The translations under genes were made by a program, and so were the position numbers. From Trachythela sp. YZ-2020 (Eukaryota > Cnidaria > Anthozoa > Malacalcyonacea > Clavulariidae), in contig JADLSH010000184.1 of NCBI GenBank assembly GCA_016169945.1, forward strand, positions 3,534,001-3,598,000: a DNA stretch of 64,000 bases, read 5' to 3'. Shown piece after piece: positions 9,701-19,842 of this stretch (within the stretch, counting starts at the first letter, position 1; the number at the start of each line of letters is the position of its first letter). The notes below the pieces were generated by a model. It saw nothing but the letters and a program-made list of their open reading frames with translations. It searched no databases and had not been told where the DNA came from.

Positions 9701-12700
9701 AGTCGGGTTTAGGGTCGGGGTCAGGTTTAGGTCAGGTTTAGGAGTCAGGTTTAGGGTCAGGTTTAGGGTCGGGTTTAGGTCGGGTTTAGGGTCAGGTTTA
9801 GGTCAGGTTTAGGGTCAGGTTTAGGGTCGGGTTTAGGTCAGGTTTAGGGTCAGGTTTAGGGTCGGGTTTAGGTCGGGTTTAGAGTCAGTTTAGGGTCGGG
9901 TTTAGGGTCAGGTTTAGGGTCAGGTTTAGGTCGGGTTTAGGGTCGGGTTTAGGGTCAGGTTTAGGTCAGGTTTAGGTCGGGTTTAGGTCGGGTTTAGGGT
10001 CAGGTTTAGGTCGGGTTTAGGGTCAGGTTTTAGGGTCGGGTTTAGGGTCAGGTTAGGTCAGGTTTAGGTCAGGTTTAGGTCGGGTTTAGGGTCAGGTTTA
10101 GGGTCGGGTTTAGGTCAGGTTTAGGGTCAGGTTTAGGTCGGGTTTAGGTCAGGTTTAGGTCAGGTTTAGGGTCGGGTTTAGGTCAGGTTTAGGAGTCGGG
10201 TTTAGGGTCAGGTTTAGGGTCGGGTTTAGGGTCAGGTTTAGGGTCGGTTTAGGGTCGGGTTTAGGTCGGGTTTAGGTCGGGTTTAGGTCGGGTTTAGGTC
10301 GGGTTTAGGTCGGGTTTAGGTCGGGTTTAGGAGGTCAGGTTTAGGTCGGGTTTAGGGTCGGGTTTAGGAGGTCAGGTTTAGGTCGGGTTTAGGTCGGGTT
10401 TAGGGTCGGTTAGGTCAGGTTTAGGGTCGGGTTTAGGAGTCAGGTTTAGGTCAGGTTTAGGGTCAGGCTTAGGTCGGTCAGGTTTAGGTCGGGTTTAGGT
10501 CAGGTTTAGGTCAGTTTAGGGTCGGGTTTAGGGTCAGGTTTAGGTCAGGTTTAGGTCAGGTTTAGGGTCAGGTTTAGGTCGGGTTTAGTTAGTCGGGTTT
10601 AGGGTCAGGTTTAGGTCAGGTTTAGGGTCGGGTTTAGGGTCAGGTTTAGGTCGGGTTTAGGGTCGGGTTTAGGAGTCAGGTTTAGGAGTCAGGTTTAGGG
10701 TCAGGTTTAGGGTCAGGTTTAGGTCAGGTTTAGGTCGGGTTTAGGGTCAGGTTTAGGGTCAGGTTTAGGGTCAGGTTTAGGGTCAGGTTTAGGTCAGGTT
10801 TAGGTCAGGTTTAGGAGTCAGGTTTAGGGTCGGGTCAGGTCAGGTTGGGTCAGGTTTAGGTCAGGTTTAGGGTCGGGTTTAGGAGTCGGGTTTAGGGTCG
10901 GTTTAGGGTCAGGTTTAGGGTCGGGTTTAGGGTCAGGCTTAGGGTCAGGTTTAGGGTCAGGTTTAGGGTCGGGTTTAGGTCAGGTTTAGGTCGGCAGGTT
11001 TAGGGTCAGGTTTAGGGTCGGGTTTAGGGTCAGGTTTAGGAGTCAGGTTTAGGTCAGGTTTAGGGTCAGGTTTAGGTCAGGTTTAGGGTCGGGTTTAGGG
11101 TCGGAGTTTAGGTCAGGTTTAGGGTCGGGTTTAGGGTCGGGTTTAGGGTCAGGTTTAGGAGTCGGGTTAGGGTCAGGGTTTAGGGTCAGGTCAGGCTTAG
11201 GTCGGGTTTAGGGTCAGGTTTAGGTCAGGTTTAGGTCGGGTTTAGGTCAGGTTTAGGTCGGGCTTAGGGTCGGGTTTAGGGTCAGGTTTAGGGTCGGGTT
11301 TAGGTCGGAGTCGGGTTTAGGGTCAGGTTTAGGTCGGGTTTAGGGTCAGGTTTAGGGTCAGGTTTAGGGTCAGGTTTAGGGTCGGGTTTAGGTCGGGTTT
11401 AGGGTCAGGTTTAGGGTCGGGTTTAGGGTCGGGTTTAGGTCAGGTTTAGGAGTCAGGTTTAGGGTCGGGTTTAGGGTCGGGTTTAGGTCAGGTTTAGGGT
11501 CAGGTTTAGGGGTCGGGCTTAGGGTCGGGTTTAGGGTCGGGTTTAGGTCGGGTTTAGGGTCAGGTTTAGGTCAGGTTTAGGGTCGGGTTTAGGGTCAGGT
11601 TTAGGTCGGGTTTAGGGTCGGGTTTAGGTCGGGTTTAGGGTCAGGTTTAGGTCGGGTTTAGGGTCGGGTTTAGGTCGGGTTTAGGGTCGGGCTTAGGTCG
11701 GGTTTAGGTCAGGTTTAGGGTCAGGTTTAGGAGTAGGTTTAGGGTCAGTTTAGGTCGGTTTAGGGTCGGGTTTAGGGGTCAGGTTTAGGGTCGGAGTTTA
11801 GGGTCGGGTTTAGGGGTCAGGTTTAGGGTCGGGTTTAGGTCGGGTTTAGGTCAGGTTTAGGTCGGGTTTAGGGTCGGGTTTAGGTCGGGTTTAGGTCGGG
11901 TTTAGGGTCAGGTTTAGGTCGGGTTTAGGTCAGGTTTAGGTCAGGTTTAGGTCGGGTTTAGGGTCGGGTTTAGGTCAGGTTTAGGAGTCGGGTTAGGTCG
12001 GGTTTAGGGTCGTTTAGGTCGGGTTTAGGTCGGGTTTAGGTCAGGTTTAGGGTCAGGTTTAGGTCAGGTTTAGGTCGGGTTTAGGGTCAGGTTTAGGTCA
12101 GGTTTAGGTCAGGTTTAGGGGTCAGGTTTAGGGTCAGGTTTAGGTCGGGTTTAGGGTCGGGTTTAGGGTCGGGTTTAGGTCGGGTTTAGGGTCAGGTTTA
12201 GGGTCAGGTTTAGGTCAGGTTTAGGGGTCGGGTTTAGGTCAGGTTTAGGGTCAGGTTTAGGGTCGGGTTTAGGTCAGGTTTAGGGTCAGGTTTAGGTCAG
12301 GTTTAGGGTCGGGTTTAGGGTCGGGTTTAGGGTCGGGTTTAGGGTCAGGTTTAGTGTCGGGTTTAGGTCAGGTTTAGGGTCGGGTTTAGGTCAGGTTTAG
12401 GAGTCGGGTTTAGGAGTCAGGTTTAGGGTCAGGTTTAGGTCAGGTTAGGTCGGGTTTAGGGTCAGGTTTAGGAGTCGGGTTTAGGTCAGGTTTAGGGTCA
12501 GGTTTAGGGTCGGGTTTAGGTCAGGTTTAGGGTCAGGTTTAGGTCGGGTTTAGGGTCGGGTTTAGGGTCAGGTTTAGGTCAGGTTTAGGTCGGGTTTAGG
12601 TCGGGTTTAGGTCGGGTTTAGGGTCGGGTTTAGGGTCGGGTTTAGGGTCGGGTTTAGGGTCGGGTTTAGGGTCGGGTTTAGGGTCGGGTTTAGGGTCGGG

Positions 12701-15700
12701 TTTAGGGTCGGGTTTATGGTCGGGTTTAGGTCAGGTTTAGTGTCGGGTTTAGGGTCGGGTTTAGTGTCGGGTTTAGGGTCGGGTTTAGGGTCCGGTTTAG
12801 GTCGGGTTTAGGTCAGGTTTAGGTCAGGTTTAGGGTCTGGTTTAGGGTCGGGTTTAGGTCAGGTTTAGGGTCGGGTTTAGGAGTCAGGTTTAGGGGGTCA
12901 GGTTTAGGGTCGGGTTTAGGTCAGGTTTAGGGTCAGGTTTAGGGAGGTCGGGTTTAGGGTCAGGTTTAGTGTCAGGTTTAGGTCAGGTTTAGGTCGGGTT
13001 TAGGTCGGGTTTAGGGGGTCAGGTTTAGGTCGGGTTTAGGGTCAGGTTTAGGAGTCAGGTTTAGGGTCGGGTTTAGGTCGGGTTTAGGGTCAGGTTTAGG
13101 TCGGGTTTAGGAGTCGGGTTTAGGGTCGGGTTTAGGTCGGGTTTAGGTCGGGTTAGGAGTCGGGTTATGGGTCGGGTTTAGGGTCGGGTTTAGGGTCGGG
13201 TTTAGGGTCGGGTTTAGGGTCGGGTTTAGGGTCGGGTTTAGGGTCGGGTTTAGGGTCGGGTTTAGGGTCGGGTTTAGGGTCGGGTTTAGGGGTCGGGTTT
13301 AGGGTCGGGTTTAGGGGTCGGGTTTAGGGTCGGGTTTAGGGTCGGGTTTAGGGTCGGGTTTAGGGTCGGGTTTAGGGTCGGGTTTAGGGTCGGGTTTAGG
13401 GTCGGGTTTAGGTCAGGTTTAGGTCAGGTTTAGGGTCAGGTTTAGGGTCAGGTTTAGGGGTCAGGTTTAGGTCGGGTTTAGGTCAGGTTTAGGTCAGGTT
13501 TAGGTCGGGTTTAGGTCGGGTTTAGGTCGGGTTTAGGGTCGGTTTAGGGTCAGGTTTAGGTCGGGTTTAGGTCGGGTTTAGGGTCAGGTTTAGGTCGGGT
13601 TAGGTCAGGTTTAGGTCAGGTTTAGGAGTCGGGTTAGGGTCAGGTTAGGTCGGGTTTAGGTCGGGTTTAGGGTCAGGTTAGGGTCGGGTTTAGGGTCGGG
13701 TTTAGGGTCGGGTTTAGGGTCGGGTTTAGGGTCGGGTTTAGGGTCGGGTTTAGGGTCGGGTTTAGGGTCGGGTTTAGGGTCGGGTTTAGGGTCGGGTTTA
13801 GGGTCGGGTTTAGGGTCGGGTTTAGGGTCGGAGTTTAGGTCAGGTTTAAGGTCGGGTTTAGGGTCGGTTTAGGGTCGGGTTTAGGGGTCGGGTTTAGGGG
13901 TCGGGTTTAGGGTCGGGTTTAGGTCGGGTTAGGTCGGGTTTAGGTCAGGTTTAGGGTCGGGCTTAGGTCGGGTTTAGGTCGGGTTTAGGGTCAGGTTTAG
14001 GTCGAGTCGGGTTTAGGTCGTTTAGGTCAGGTTAGGTCAGGTTAGGTCAGGTTTAGGTAGGGTTTAGGGTCAGGTTTAGGTCGGGTTTAGGAGTCAGGTT
14101 TAGGTCAGGTTTAGGGTCAGGTTAGGGTCGGGTTTAGGAGTCAGGTTTAGGGTCAGGTTTAGGGTCAGGTTTAGGGTCGGGTTTAGGGTCGGGTTTAGGA
14201 GTCGGGTTTAGGTCAGGTTTAGGTCAGGTTTAGGGTCAGGTTTAGGGTCAGGTTTAGGGTCGGGTTTAGGGTCAGGTTTAGGTCAGGTTTAGGTCGGGTT
14301 TAGGTCGGCTTAGGTCAGGTTTAGGGTCAGGTTTAGGTCGGGTTTAGGAGTCGGGTTTAGGTCGGGTTTAGGGTCGGGTTTAGGGTCGGGTTTAGGGTAC
14401 GGTTTAGGGTGGGGTTTAGGGAGTCAGGTTTAGGTCGGGCTTAGGGTCGGGTTTAGGGGTCGGGTTTAGTGTCGGGTTTAGGGTCGGGTTTAGGGTCGGG
14501 TTTAGGGTCGGGTTTAGGGTCGGGTTTAGTGTCGGGTTTAGGGTCGGGTTTAGGGTCGGGTTTAGGGTCGGGTTTAGGGTCGGGTTTAGGGTCGGGTTTA
14601 GGGTCGGGTTTAGGGTCGGGTTTAGGGTCGGGTTTAGGGGTCGGGTTTAGGGTCAGGTTTAGGGTCGGGTTAGGTCGGGTTTAGGGTCGGGTTTAGGGTC
14701 GGGTTTAGGGTCGGGTTTAGGGTCGGGTTTAGGGTCGGGTTTAGGTGTCGGGTTTAGGGTCGGGTTTAGTGTCGGCTTAGGTCGGGTTTAGGTCGGGTTT
14801 AGGTCAGGTTTAGGTCAGGTTTAGGGGTCGGGTTTAGGTCAGGTTTAGGGTCGGGTTTAGGAGTCGGGTTTAGGTCAGGTTTAGGGGTCGGGTTTAGGGT
14901 CAGGTTTAGGTCGGGTTTAGGGTCGGGTTTAGGTCAGGTTTAGGGTCGGGTTTAGGTCAGGTTTAGGAGTCAGGTTTAGGGTCGGGTTTAGGTCAGGTTT
15001 AGGGTCGGGTTTAGGTCGGGTTTAGGTCGGTCAGGTTTAGGGTCGGGTTTAGGGGTCGGGTTTAGGGTCGGGTTTAGGGGTCGGGTTTAGGGTCGGGTTT
15101 AGGGTCGGGTTTAGGGTCGGGTTTAGGGTCGGGTTTAGGGTCGGGTTTAGGGTCGGGTTTAGGGTCAGGCTTAGGGGTCGGGTTTAGGTCGGTTTAGGTC
15201 GGGTTTAGGGGTCGGGTTTAGGGTCGGGTTTAGGGTCGGGTTTAGGGTCGGGTTTAGGTCGGGTTTAGGTCGGGTTTAGGTCGGGTTTAGGGTCAGGTTT
15301 AGGTCGGGCTTAGGTCGGGTTTAGGGTCAGGTTTAGGAGTCGGGTTTAGGTCGGGTTTAGGTCGGGTTTAGGGTCGGGTTTAGGTCGGGTTTAGGGAGTC
15401 AGGTTTAGGGTCAGGTTTAGGTCAGGTTTAGGGTCGGGTTTAGGAGTCGGTTTAGGGTCGGGTTTAGGTCGGGTTTAGGGTCAGGTTTAGGTCGGGTTTA
15501 GGTCGGGTTTAGGTCGGGTTTAGGTCAGGTTTAGGTCGGGTTTAGGGTCGGGTTTAGGGTCGGGTTTAGGTCGGGTTTAGGTCAGGTTTAGGTCAGGTTT
15601 AGGTCGGGTTTAGGGGTCGGGTTTAGGTCAGGTTTAGGTCGGGTTTAGGTCGGGTTTAGGGTCGGGTTTAGGGTCGGGTTTAGGGTCGGGTTTAGGGTCG

Positions 15701-16959
15701 GGTTTAGGGTCGGGTTTAGGGGTCGGGTTTAGGGTCGGGTTTAGGTCGCTTAGGGGTCGGGTTTAGGTCGGGTTTAGGTCGGGTTTAGGGTCAGGTTTAG
15801 GTCGGGTTTAGGGTCAGGTTTAGGGTCGGGTTTAGGGTCGGGTTAGGGTCAGGTTTAGGTCAGGTTTAGGGGTCAGTTTAGGGTCGGGTTTAGGGTCGGG
15901 TTTAGGTCAGGTTTAGGTCGGGTTTTGGGTCGGGTTTAGGGTCGGGTTTAGGGTCGGGTTTAGGGGTCGGGTTTAGGGTCGGGTTTAGGGGTCGGGTTTA
16001 GGTCGGGTTTAGGTCAGGTTTAGGGTCGGGTTTAGGGTCGGGTTTAGGTCAGGTTTAGGGTCAGGTTTAGGTCGGGATTTAGGGGTCGGGTTTAGGTCGG
16101 GCTTAGGGTCGGGTTTAGGGTCGGGCTTAGGGAGTCGGGTTTAGGAGTCAGGTTTAGGGTCGGGTTTAGGTCAGGTTTAGGTCGGGTTTAGGGTCAGGTT
16201 TAGGGTCGGGTTTAGGTCAGGTTTAGGGTCGGGTTTAGGGTCGGGTTTAGGTCAGGTTTAGGTCAGGTTTAGGGTCGGGTTAGGGTCGGGTTTAGGTCGG
16301 GCTTAGGGTCGGGTTTAGGGTCAGGTTTAGGTCGGGTTTAGGTCGGGCTTAGGGTCGGGTTTAGGTCGGGTTTAGGCAGGTTTAGGGTCAGGTTTAGGGT
16401 CGGGTTTAGGAGTCGGGTTTAGGGTCGGGTTTAGGTCGGGTAGGTCAGTTTAGGTTAAGGTCGGGTTTAGGGTCAGGTTTAGGTCGGGCTTAGGTCGGGT
16501 TAGGTTTAGGGTCGGTTTTAGGTTCGGGTTTAGGGGTCGGGTTTAGGGTGGGGTTTAGGGTCGGGTTTAGGGTCGGGTTTAGGGTCGGGTTTAGGGTCGG
16601 GTTTAGGGTCGGGTTTAGGGGTCGGGTTTAGGGTCGGGTTTAGGGTCGGGTTTAGGTCGGGTTTAGGTCGGGTTTAGGGTCAGGTTTAGGTCGGGTTTAG
16701 GTCGGGTTTAGGGTCGGGTCAGGTGTCGGGTTTAGGTCGGGTTTAGGTCGGGTTTAGGGTCGGGTTTAGGTCGGAGGTCGGGTTTAGGTCTTAGGTCAGG
16801 TCGTTTAGGTCAGCTAGTGTCGGTTTAGGGTCGGGTTTAGGGTCGGGTTTAGGGTCGGGTTTAGGGTCGGGTTTAGGGGTCGGGTTTAGGGTCGGGTTTA
16901 GGGTCGGGTTTAGGGTCGGGTTTAGGGTCGGGGTTAGGGTTAGGGGTTGTGTTAGGGTA
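6731..16959 (+). repeat. Telomere-like satellite, unit GGGTCGGGTTTA (~10.2 kb)
   Basis: This is an unbroken array of a 12-bp unit GGGTCGGGTTTA, with 10-13 bp variants GGTCAGGTTTA, GGGTCAGGTTTA, GGTCGGGTTTA and GGAGTCAGGTTTA. All copies share one orientation (G-rich on +), with no inversion or interspersed sequence. Pure 12-mer runs occur at about 6740-6850, 12610-12715, 13170-13410, 13680-13830, 14470-14640, 15660-15720 and 16550-16620. Stretches between them mix variants with frequent 1-base deletions. The right edge degrades into GGGGTTAGGGTTAGGGG, close to the animal telomere hexamer. Four closely spaced GGG runs recur throughout, so G-quadruplex formation is expected. Open frames such as 14469-14684 (Ser-Gly-Leu-Gly repeats) and the edge frame 16873-17088 (-) arise only because 12 is divisible by 3. 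Confidence 0.95.
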
Positions 16960-17524
16960 AGCACCACCTAGAATAACTACGTGACATATATCGTATATGC
17001 GCCGGTATATTGGTTCAAACTCCTTACATGAAGTAGTAACCCACAAGAATATGAAAGGAAGTAAAATCAACATGAACAAACGATGCATTTTTTGAAAGTT
17101 TTTGCGTAAAAACTACACTCTTGAAATTTTTATCAAAGCGGTCATTAAATATTAAGTATGTTTAATGGGCCGGAGGCTATTTGAGGGGGTCACGAAGCAA
17201 AATCTTTCTTCTAAGCAGGGAGTTAAGACCGAATATAGAAAAAAGCAAAGGGGCTTGAAACTAAAATACATATATAGAGTTTACTAGGGGCATGAATGCA
17301 TCTTTAATAATATATTTAATTCTCAAGTGAATACAATTTCAAAATTCCTGTACGTGTAGAATTCTATTCATTTTAGTATAAATATTAACTACAGCCAGTT
17401 GCGCCCTAATTTAGTGTTTTACTCTGTCCAACGCCAGAATATATTATTCTGTTTAACGCCAGATGATTTTACTCGATCGTCATTGCTAGGGTACTGCTAG
17501 TTAATTGGCTAACAAAACTATCTG
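16960..17524. other. Intergenic, no recognisable gene
   Basis: AT-rich single-copy-looking sequence just right of the satellite. I see no coding or structural signal. Confidence 0.5.
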
Positions 17525-17532
17525 CCAGTGTC

Positions 17533-17700
17533 TAGTGACGTAGCCAGAGGGGGGCCCGGGGACCAGGCAGGCCCCTCCCTGGGGAAGGTGTCGCCCCCAC
17601 CCCCCTAGGAAACATTTAGACTAATACAAATCTCTATGTTGGGCCCCCCCCTAGTACTTTTTCGGGGCCCCCTTGACTGAAAATCCTGGCTACGTCACTG
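17533..17700. mobile_element. hAT-like MITE (168 bp)
   Basis: A perfect 8-bp target duplication CCAGTGTC lies at 17525-17532 and 17701-17708. The terminal inverted repeats are TAGTGACGTAGCCAG and CTGGCTACGTCACTG, with a single mismatch at the outermost base. The core is rich in G and C runs. Non-coding. Confidence 0.85.
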
Positions 17701-17708
17701 CCAGTGTC

Positions 17709-18147
17709 TCTTGTTAACCCATTAGCTGGCAATGTGCCGAGATGCGCCCTACTTTATTATTTTACTGGAATTTTATTCATCAGCGGTAGGATACTGCCAA
17801 TTAAGGAGTTAAATAAACCATTTAAATCTATAAAGTAGGTATTACAGTTTTCTTTATTAAATATTAATACTAGATTTATTAATAATTTTTAAAAATAGGC
17901 ATAGAAGAAGGTAGCAGTGTACAACTATATAATGGAGTACACCAGTATAATATGTACCTATTGTGTGTTTGCATCCTCTTGATATTAAAAATTCAAGGAG
18001 GGCTATGAAACTTTTTAAATAATTGTGGGGGTACCAAATAATTTCTCGAATGCATGGGAGGGGCACGAACTATTTTTCAAATTGTATAAAATTAGGTGTC
18101 TAATATTTTCATACATATCTGTAACATTTCATTGAAACTAGGTCACG
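17709..18147. other. Intergenic, no recognisable gene
   Basis: AT-rich sequence with one unconvincing 69-codon antisense frame (17857-18066). I see nothing I can name. Confidence 0.45.
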
Positions 18148-18509
18148 CATGCGCCGAACTAAAATGACGAATTAGGTGCGACAGAAGAGCGACGTATGAA
18201 TCACTTCGACATAAGTTTGGAGTGACATAAGTTCGACAGATTGAAGTTCGACAGAGCTTGCCGCATTATGCGACGTTGGGGGAATATTGATTCATACGCC
18301 GCTCCACTCAGGTGCTAAACCTAAATCTAATTTGCTGTAATCTATTAGGATTAGATTAGCCACTTTGCACTGTTTACTTATTTTTGAATTTTATTTAGAA
18401 TTCCCACGCACCTCTCTCGTCAATAACATTATATTTTGCCGCCGTTTGAATCACTGCCGCTCTTGTGTCGCTCCAGCGTCGCACCTAATACAATTAAGTT
18501 CGGCGCATG
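18148..18509. mobile_element. Nested fold-back element, GCGCCGAACT ends
   Basis: CATGCGCCGAACT (18148-18160) and AGTTCGGCGCATG (18497-18509) are exact inverted copies. Inside them, AATTAGGTGCGAC pairs with GTCGCACCTAAT. A second inverted pair, ATACGCCGCTCCACT near 18294 and AGTGGAGCGGCGT just right of the element, suggests several layers of fold-back insertion. Confidence 0.55.
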
Positions 18510-19256
18510 AGTGGAGCGGCGTCTGAAACAGCCCACGGGCCCAGTAAATATTTTCAGAGACTAAACTCTAATGTCTAATTGCGGTCTAGTTCTTTTTCTA
18601 CCACAGTCACAAAATAGAATGTGGAAAACATGCTCTGCCCGTCCCTAGAGTTGCTACTGATAACGCCGTAAGAACAACTGGACACAGCCACTTTAAATAA
18701 GTGCTTCTCATTATGTTAAATTAAGAATGGTTTGAATTAAAAATCGATAATTTCTAAGCTGCCATATCACTGCCGCTCTTGTGTCGCTCCCGCGTCGCAC
18801 TAGCCTGCGTGGCAGGCGTTCTATTGTGGGGGAGGGAGTTTTGTTTAGAGCGCGCGCTTTTTTTTTTGAGAGCGCCTCTCCCTTCCCTTTTTCTCCTCAC
18901 CCCCTAACTTCTCACCTAGCGCGCGCTCTCAAAAAAGAGAGCGCGCTCTAAACAAAACTCCCTCCCCCACAATAGAACGCCTGCCACGCAGGCTAGCGTC
19001 GCACCTAATACAATTAAGTTCGGCTAATGTGTGGAGCGGCGTCTGAAACGGGCCTATACATTTTAAGAGACTAAACTAATGTCTAGTTGCTGTCCAGTTT
19101 TTTTCTACCACAGTCACAAAATAGAACCTGGAAAACATGCTCTGCCCGTCCCTAGAGTTGCTACTGATAACGCCGTAAGAACAACCAGACACAGCCACTT
19201 TAAATAAGTGCTTCTCCTTGTGTTAAATTAAGAATGATTTAATGAGAAATCGATAT
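18443..19256. repeat. Local tandem duplication, second copy hit by a MITE
   Basis: The segment from ATCACTGCCGCTCTTGTGTC (about 18448) to TTAAATTAAGAATG (about 18730) recurs from about 18767 to 19235. The second copy is interrupted at 18801-18995 by a MITE. Long shared stretches around ACATGCTCTGCCCGTCCCTA (18625-18700 and 19135-19210) show that the duplication is fairly young. Confidence 0.8.
18801..18995. mobile_element. Mutator-like fold-back MITE (195 bp)
   Basis: The perfect 9-bp duplication GCGTCGCAC (18792-18800 and 18996-19004) matches the uninterrupted site CCAGCGTCGCACCTAATA in the first tandem copy near 18474. This is a direct empty-site proof of insertion. The inverted arms are about 60 bp, starting TAGCCTGCGTGGCAGGCGTT and running through GAGGGAGTTTTGTTTAGAGC, so nearly the whole element folds back. 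Non-coding. Confidence 0.9.
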
Positions 19257-19654
19257 AAGTTTATCAATTAATATGTCAAAGTTCTGCTTACTACTTTTCT
19301 ATATAAAATAAGAACCCATCTCATAAGCAATATCTCATGTGTAAACGCTGCTATCAACTTTCTAGAGACGATGTAATTTACTTGAACAATCAATGAATTC
19401 TGTTGTAGTAACAAAACAGAAATGGGTGCAGACTCTAGACAGAATATAAGAAATTCTAGAAGCTGTCAAATAGGTCAAAGACTCCAAGTCAATGTTTTTG
19501 CAAACCATGGTTTGGGAATTTTATTTTAGCTAAACGGGCAAGGACGTCCTGTTCAATATTTATTTTGTATAGCAAGGACCAAACACAATTTAATAGTGCT
19601 GCCAAAATCTGTTGTATAAGAGAACAGGTATAGTTAAATATCAGTATGGTGTGG

Positions 19655-19761
19655 TGTAATATGACTATTAGTGGATGTTTCAGTTTATAACATTGAGTTT
19701 AGGCTCGTTAAGGATCATTTGTAGTTGAGTTTTAACAGGGGAGTTTGTCAGACGGTTTAAG
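19655..19761 (+). promoter_or_regulatory. Conserved 5' flank of gene A
   Basis: The sequence upstream of the gene A start is closely matched by 30850-30970 upstream of the broken first exon of gene C. Shared blocks are CAGTTTATAACAT, TTAGGCTCGT, ATTTGTAGTTG and the A-rich run to the ATG. TTTATAAC (about 19684) could be a TATA element. Conservation may only reflect recent common descent. Confidence 0.35.
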
Positions 19762-19842
19762 ATGGATTGCAAGTTCGTAATTTTCTTCCAATTGGTGTTT
19801 ATGGTTGAGATGACAGTCGTCAGAAGTCAAAGTAAATCAACG
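19762..19842 (+). CDS. Gene A exon 1 (signal peptide)
   Basis: 27 codons from ATG to a CG|GTAAGA donor, phase 0. The first residues MDCKFVIF are shared with the exon 1 of gene C (29381). Two acidic residues in the hydrophobic stretch make it a weaker-looking leader than that of gene E. Confidence 0.75.

Noticed and set aside
14469..14684. Ser-Gly-Leu-Gly repeat protein
   Set aside because: Reading of the 12-bp satellite where no indel happens to break the frame.
6731..16959. Plant or algal telomere (TTTAGGG) as a sign of a plant or symbiont genome
   Set aside because: The real unit is a 12-mer with TCGGG between the TTTAGGG pieces, the array is degenerate, and the neighbouring genes are animal-type.
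6731..16959. CRISPR-like array
   Set aside because: No unique spacers; unit length is about 12 bp and continuous.
16990..17090. tRNA-like B-box (GGTTCAAACTCC)
   Set aside because: No matching A box, acceptor stem or cloverleaf could be formed around it.
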